Assembly: GCA_937952995.1 (NCBI GenBank)
Contig: CALFYB010000446.1
Span: forward strand, 1 to 9,351
Direction of reading: 5' to 3'
Length of the DNA stretch: 9,351 bases
Source: an uncultured Caulobacteraceae bacterium
GTDB lineage: Bacteria; Pseudomonadota; Alphaproteobacteria; Caulobacterales; Caulobacteraceae
Below the pieces are notes generated by a model, which saw nothing but the letters and a program-made list of their open reading frames with translations, was not told where the DNA came from and did not search any database. Below are positions 6,781 through 9,351 of this stretch, piece after piece. Each line of letters starts with the position of its first letter. Within the stretch, counting starts at the first letter, position 1. The position numbers and the translations under genes are program-made.

Positions 6781-7506
6781 TTACCAACTTTCTGACCAGG
6801 GTCGAAGATCGAGCTCATGGGTCCAGCTATCGCGCGGCTGGGCGTGCAGGTGCCAGTAATTGTCGGCAATATGGTCTGGAACAAGGATCCCATCATGGGC
6901 CTTGCGGGCATAGGATTCGGGGAAGTTTTCAGCGATCCACTGGGTATCAATCGGACCGTCGATGAGGGTATGGGCGACATGGATACCCTTTGGACCAAGC
7001 TCACGGGCCATAGATTGGGCCAAGGCGCGAAGGGCGTGTTTCGCGCCGGAAAAGGCCGAAAACCCTTCGCGGCCCCGAACGCTCGCCGTCGCACCGGTGA
7101 ATAGGATCGTGCCCCTTCCGCGCGGCTCCATGCGGCGGGCGGCCTCGCGTCCGGTCAGGAACCCCGCGAAACACGCCATCTCCCAGACCTTGAAATAGAC
7201 TCGCGCCGTGGTGTCAGAGATCGAAAACCGGACATTGGCCCCGATATTGAAGACACAGACCTCGATGGAGCCGATTTCGGCTTCGATCCGGTCGAAGAGT
7301 GCAATGACCTCCTCTTCCTTGCGCGCATCGCAGCCAAAGCCAAAGGCCTTACCGCCCTCCGCCTCGATGGCCTCGACCAGAGGGGTAAGCTTGTCCTGCT
7401 GACGCCGCACACCGACGGCCACATAGCCTTCACGGGCAAAACGGCGGGCTATGGCCCCGCCCAAGGCATCCCCCGCCCCAATTACCAAGGCGACCTTCGC
7501 TGTCAT
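6781..7506 (-). CDS. Divergent SDR family protein with Phe at the catalytic Tyr position
   Basis: Rossmann-fold SDR homologue of 241 residues, full length for the family. The overall SDR order is intact, but key motifs depart from it. The glycine motif is IGAGDALGG (9-17), with Ala14 where the middle Gly of GxxxGxG normally sits. NNAG is replaced by NIGA (87-90). The YxxxK active site reads FSGAK, with Phe152 instead of the catalytic Tyr and Lys156 kept. Counting back, the usual Ser falls at Ala139/Thr140. I checked the TTT codon for Phe152 directly on the complement. The ATG at 7506 follows GGGG (7514-7517) by 7 nt. From memory, close homologues with the same FxGAK form exist in alphaproteobacteria, so it is probably a subfamily trait, not a recent mutation. 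It may be a binding protein, a non-canonical enzyme or a lyase-like SDR; function unknown. Confidence 0.88.
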   Translation of the reverse strand: MTAKVALVIGAGDALGGAIARRFAREGYVAVGVRRQQDKLTPLVEAIEAEGGKAFGFGCDARKEEEVIALFDRIEAEIGSIEVCVFNIGANVRFSISDTTARVYFKVWEMACFAGFLTGREAARRMEPRGRGTILFTGATASVRGREGFSAFSGAKHALRALAQSMARELGPKGIHVAHTLIDGPIDTQWIAENFPESYARKAHDGILVPDHIADNYWHLHAQPRDSWTHELDLRPWSESW

Positions 7507-7519
7507 GTCTCGACCCCAA

Positions 7520-7541
7520 ACTATAGAATGATGATCATCAT
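7520..7541 (-). promoter_or_regulatory. Operator-like 14-bp palindrome next to a -10-like hexamer
   Basis: ATGATGATCATCAT at 7528-7541 is a perfect 14-bp palindrome in the 36-bp gap between the histidine-kinase stop and the divergent-SDR start. On the minus strand it is followed after two bases by TATAGT (7525-7520), 5 of 6 bases of the sigma-70 -10 consensus, placed about 13 nt before the start codon. The palindrome would fill the -10/-35 spacer, a classic repressor position. The matching -35 (CCATGA, overlapping the kinase stop) is poor. Which regulator binds is unknown. About 0.6 perfect 14-bp palindromes are expected by chance in 9.35 kb, so position is the main support. Confidence 0.45.
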
Positions 7542-7542
7542 A

Positions 7543-9312
7543 TCATGGGATCGAAGGCTGAACAGTCTCCATATCCGCTTGGCTATTGATAACCTGTTTT
7601 AGGGTCGCAACCAGTAGGTTGGGGTCTATCGGCTTGGACAGGAAGGCATCCGCGCCGACCTCACTCCAAGCGAGGCGGTGGGACATCAAGACATTGGCGG
7701 TAAGGGCAATGATGGGGGACTTAGCATTGAGGCCGCCGCTGCGGATGATCCTTGCCGCCTCCAGCCCGTCCATGATCGGCATCTGCATATCGAGGAAAAT
7801 TACGTCGAAAGGACGCGCCATCGCCAAATCGACGGCCTCTTGCCCATTGACGGCGAAGGCCACATCGCAGCCGATGGAGTCTAGGAACAGGCTAATTATC
7901 TTGCGATTTACTTCATGATCCTCGGCAACCAAAACCGTCATCGGCTCTAGCCGTGCGGGTAACGGGTCTGTCGACAGGGGTTCACGCGCCAAACTTCGGC
8001 GATCTTGGCTAAACTGCGGCCCCAAGATCGGATGGAGCGGCAAGTCGAGGCGGAACACTGACCCAAGGCCAAGCTGGGAGGTGACGGTCAAGGTACCGTC
8101 CATCAGCTGCGCAAGGTTTCGGCTAATCGCAAGGCCCAACCCACTACCGCCATATTTGCGGGTCGTGCTGCTATCGACCTGCTCGAAACTATGGAACAGC
8201 CGTGGAAGGGCCGCCTCAGGAATCCCGCAGCCTGTATCCTCAACCTCAAAGCAGAGGCACCCCTCTTCACTGAGCCGGACCCGTAAGGTGACATGACCGC
8301 GGTCAGTGAACTTGACGGCGTTGGACAACAGATTGAACAGGATTTGCCGTAACCTCAGAGGGTCAGCGCGGATCGCCTGAGGCACCTCAGGATCAAGATC
8401 CAAATTGAGCACGCAGCCCTTATCAACAATTTGGGGCTTCCAGAGAGCGACGAGCGCGTTGAGTAGCTCATGCAGGTCTAGGTCGATATTGGTAATGGTT
8501 AGCTTACCGCCCTCGATCCGTGAAAGATCCAGAACATCGTTCAGAAGACCCAACAGCACGTCGCTGGCGTGGGTCAACATGGACAGATGGCTCATCTGCT
8601 CTTGCGTCAGCGAAGTGCGCTTTAGCAGAAAGCCTGCCGACACCACGGCGTTCATGGGTGTACGAATCTCGTGGCTCATGTTTGCCAAAAATTGGCCTTT
8701 GGCTTGTGCCGCCTGTTCTGCCTCTTCCATGGCTGCGCGCAGCCACTTTGCGACCGCCTCTTCGACCTCGGCCTCGGTCTGGCTGCCATCGGGGAAGAGC
8801 AGTTTCAGCAGGCCGGACATGGTCTTGTAGATCGCATCACGATCCCGCGTTGAAATCTTCTCGCTGACTTTGAAGAATTGGTCCGGCCGGTTCGAGAAAT
8901 CCTCGGACCGCAGATGGCGCAGGATTTCGGCCAGATAATCGACGATAAAACCGTAGCCCTTGGAAAACATCTCGCCCCGGATGACGTCGATTTCCCAGCC
9001 GGGCAGATAGGCATGCAGTCGGTCGATGAAGGCTGAGTCATGGAACTGCGAAGGCAGCTCTTCGAACAAGTCACTGTTCTTCAGCATGTAAGGCACGTTG
9101 TGCGCCGTGTTGCCCACAAAAGCGAAGCTGGCCTCTGCGCCCATCGTAGTGATGCCGCGCGAAAACGTCTTGTTCGCCATGTAGTTCTTCATGATGTCTA
9201 CAAGAGAGAATCGTGAATCATCTTCCGTTCGATCACTATCATTTTCATCTCGGAAATCCGGTTCACTACATCTAACATATACTTTTGTTGCTGGTTTCCT
9301 CCCTTTGAACAT
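7543..9312 (-). CDS. BrxL-segment/hybrid histidine kinase-response regulator fusion (start unresolved)
   Basis: A 589-residue soluble protein with no membrane segment. From about residue 195 it is a standard hybrid kinase: HisKA with His214 (SHEIRTP), N-box with Asn327 and Asn331, G1 box DTGCGIP (359-365), F-box around Phe373/Phe376, G2 box GGSGLGL (388-394), then a REC domain (458-576) with acidic Glu464-Asp465, phospho-acceptor Asp508, Thr538 and Lys560. No HPt domain follows, so a separate phosphotransfer partner is expected. Residues about 37-190 resemble the AAA+ C-terminal part of BrxL (BREX Lon-like protein). Residues 1-35 are encoded by AT-rich DNA and match nothing I recognise. The start is uncertain: AGAGGA abuts the ATG at 9312 with no spacing, and the frame stays open to the window edge. 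Internal Mets 41 (9192) and 195 (8730) are alternatives. Kinase and REC domains are certain; the BrxL match is from recognition, not a search. Confidence 0.85.
   Translation of the reverse strand: MFKGRKPATKVYVRCSEPDFRDENDSDRTEDDSRFSLVDIMKNYMANKTFSRGITTMGAEASFAFVGNTAHNVPYMLKNSDLFEELPSQFHDSAFIDRLHAYLPGWEIDVIRGEMFSKGYGFIVDYLAEILRHLRSEDFSNRPDQFFKVSEKISTRDRDAIYKTMSGLLKLLFPDGSQTEAEVEEAVAKWLRAAMEEAEQAAQAKGQFLANMSHEIRTPMNAVVSAGFLLKRTSLTQEQMSHLSMLTHASDVLLGLLNDVLDLSRIEGGKLTITNIDLDLHELLNALVALWKPQIVDKGCVLNLDLDPEVPQAIRADPLRLRQILFNLLSNAVKFTDRGHVTLRVRLSEEGCLCFEVEDTGCGIPEAALPRLFHSFEQVDSSTTRKYGGSGLGLAISRNLAQLMDGTLTVTSQLGLGSVFRLDLPLHPILGPQFSQDRRSLAREPLSTDPLPARLEPMTVLVAEDHEVNRKIISLFLDSIGCDVAFAVNGQEAVDLAMARPFDVIFLDMQMPIMDGLEAARIIRSGGLNAKSPIIALTANVLMSHRLAWSEVGADAFLSKPIDPNLLVATLKQVINSQADMETVQPSIP
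8740..9204 (-). other. BrxL-like AAA+ C-terminal segment inside the kinase gene
   Basis: Protein residues about 37-190 of the fusion. Similarity to long-form BrxL begins abruptly at LVDIMKNYMANKTFSRG, and runs through a sensor-1-like strand ending FVGNT (Asn68), the Arg-finger region DSAFIDRLH (Arg98), YLPGWE, a helical block (GYGFIVDYLAEILRHLR), a sensor-2-like STRDRD (Arg156/Arg158) and SGLLKLLFPDG. It fades in the charged helix leading into the kinase. Walker A, Walker B and the BrxL N-terminal DNA-binding region are not present in the visible sequence, and the C-terminal Lon-like domain is replaced by HisKA. It therefore cannot hydrolyse ATP alone. Possible roles are a protein-protein sensor module or a docking piece for intact BrxL; both are inference. 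Confidence 0.7.
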
Positions 9313-9351
9313 TCCTCTGAAATTCTGCCAATTTCTCTGTGTTCTCTTACT
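9201..9351. other. AT-rich foreign segment at the right edge
   Basis: This stretch has 59 G/C in 151 bases (39%), against 53 in 100 for 9001-9100 and roughly 60% elsewhere. On the minus strand it is open in the kinase frame from the edge to the junction and would encode a charged Lys/Arg/Asp/Glu-rich leader using AGA, AGG and AAA codons that the neighbours avoid. The plus strand is also open from ATG 9191 to the edge, so openness says little. I saw no transposase, terminal inverted repeat or known protein. It may be the edge of an insertion sequence, a genomic island or an assembly join. Confidence 0.6.

Noticed and set aside
7528..7541. Reading the 14-bp palindrome as a Fur or FNR box
   Set aside because: It shares ATGAT/ATCAT halves with such sites but lacks their full consensus and spacing, and no iron or oxygen gene is near.
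7543..9351. Calling this region a BREX defence locus
   Set aside because: Only a BrxL-like fragment is present. No brxA, brxB, brxC, pglX or pglZ is visible, so a defence system cannot be claimed from this window.
9191..9351. Plus-strand open frame through the AT-rich right end
   Set aside because: About 53 codons without a stop, Ser/Leu-rich, no recognisable family and running antisense into the fusion gene; not enough to call a gene.

Overview
The window is about 9.35 kb of GC-rich DNA (by eye around 60% G+C except at the far right end). It looks like an alphaproteobacterial chromosome, most plausibly Caulobacterales or Sphingomonadales, judging from codon use and the style of the encoded SDR, EmrAB and histidine-kinase proteins. 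This placement is inference; there is no rRNA or other marker gene here.

Layout. A short-chain dehydrogenase of the HSD10 / type II 3-hydroxyacyl-CoA dehydrogenase kind runs off the left edge on the minus strand (1-620). After a 183-bp divergent spacer comes the only plus-strand gene, a YhhN/TMEM86-type membrane protein (804-1463). It overlaps tail-to-tail with a compact minus-strand operon, given here in transcription order: emrA-like adaptor (6675-5566), emrB-like 14-TM transporter (5569-3980, GTG start), TetR-family regulator (3980-3354), classical SDR (3295-2411) and DMT/EamA-family exporter (2414-1452). Three of the four internal junctions are start/stop overlaps (GTGA, TAATG, ATGA). The plain reading is a TetR-controlled efflux and detoxification unit: a tripartite-type pump, an oxidoreductase and a second exporter, with the repressor encoded inside its own operon.

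Upstream on the same strand is a third SDR (7506-6781) in which the catalytic Tyr position is Phe and other classical SDR motifs are altered. It is preceded by a perfect 14-bp palindrome beside a -10-like hexamer.

The most unusual gene is at the right end (9312-7543, frame still open to the window edge). Its C-terminal two thirds form a soluble hybrid histidine kinase (HisKA, HATPase, REC). Residues about 37-190 instead resemble the C-terminal part of the AAA+ region of BrxL, the Lon-like protein of BREX phage-defence systems. The segment carries the sensor-1, Arg-finger and sensor-2 region but no Walker A or B motif. The first about 35 residues and the rest of the right edge are encoded by AT-rich DNA (59 G/C in 151 bases, 39%) that matches neither partner. 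This is either a new fusion of a BREX module with phosphorelay signalling, or a recombination, insertion or assembly junction; the window alone cannot decide. No other brx genes, CRISPR arrays, tRNAs or recognisable transposases were seen.
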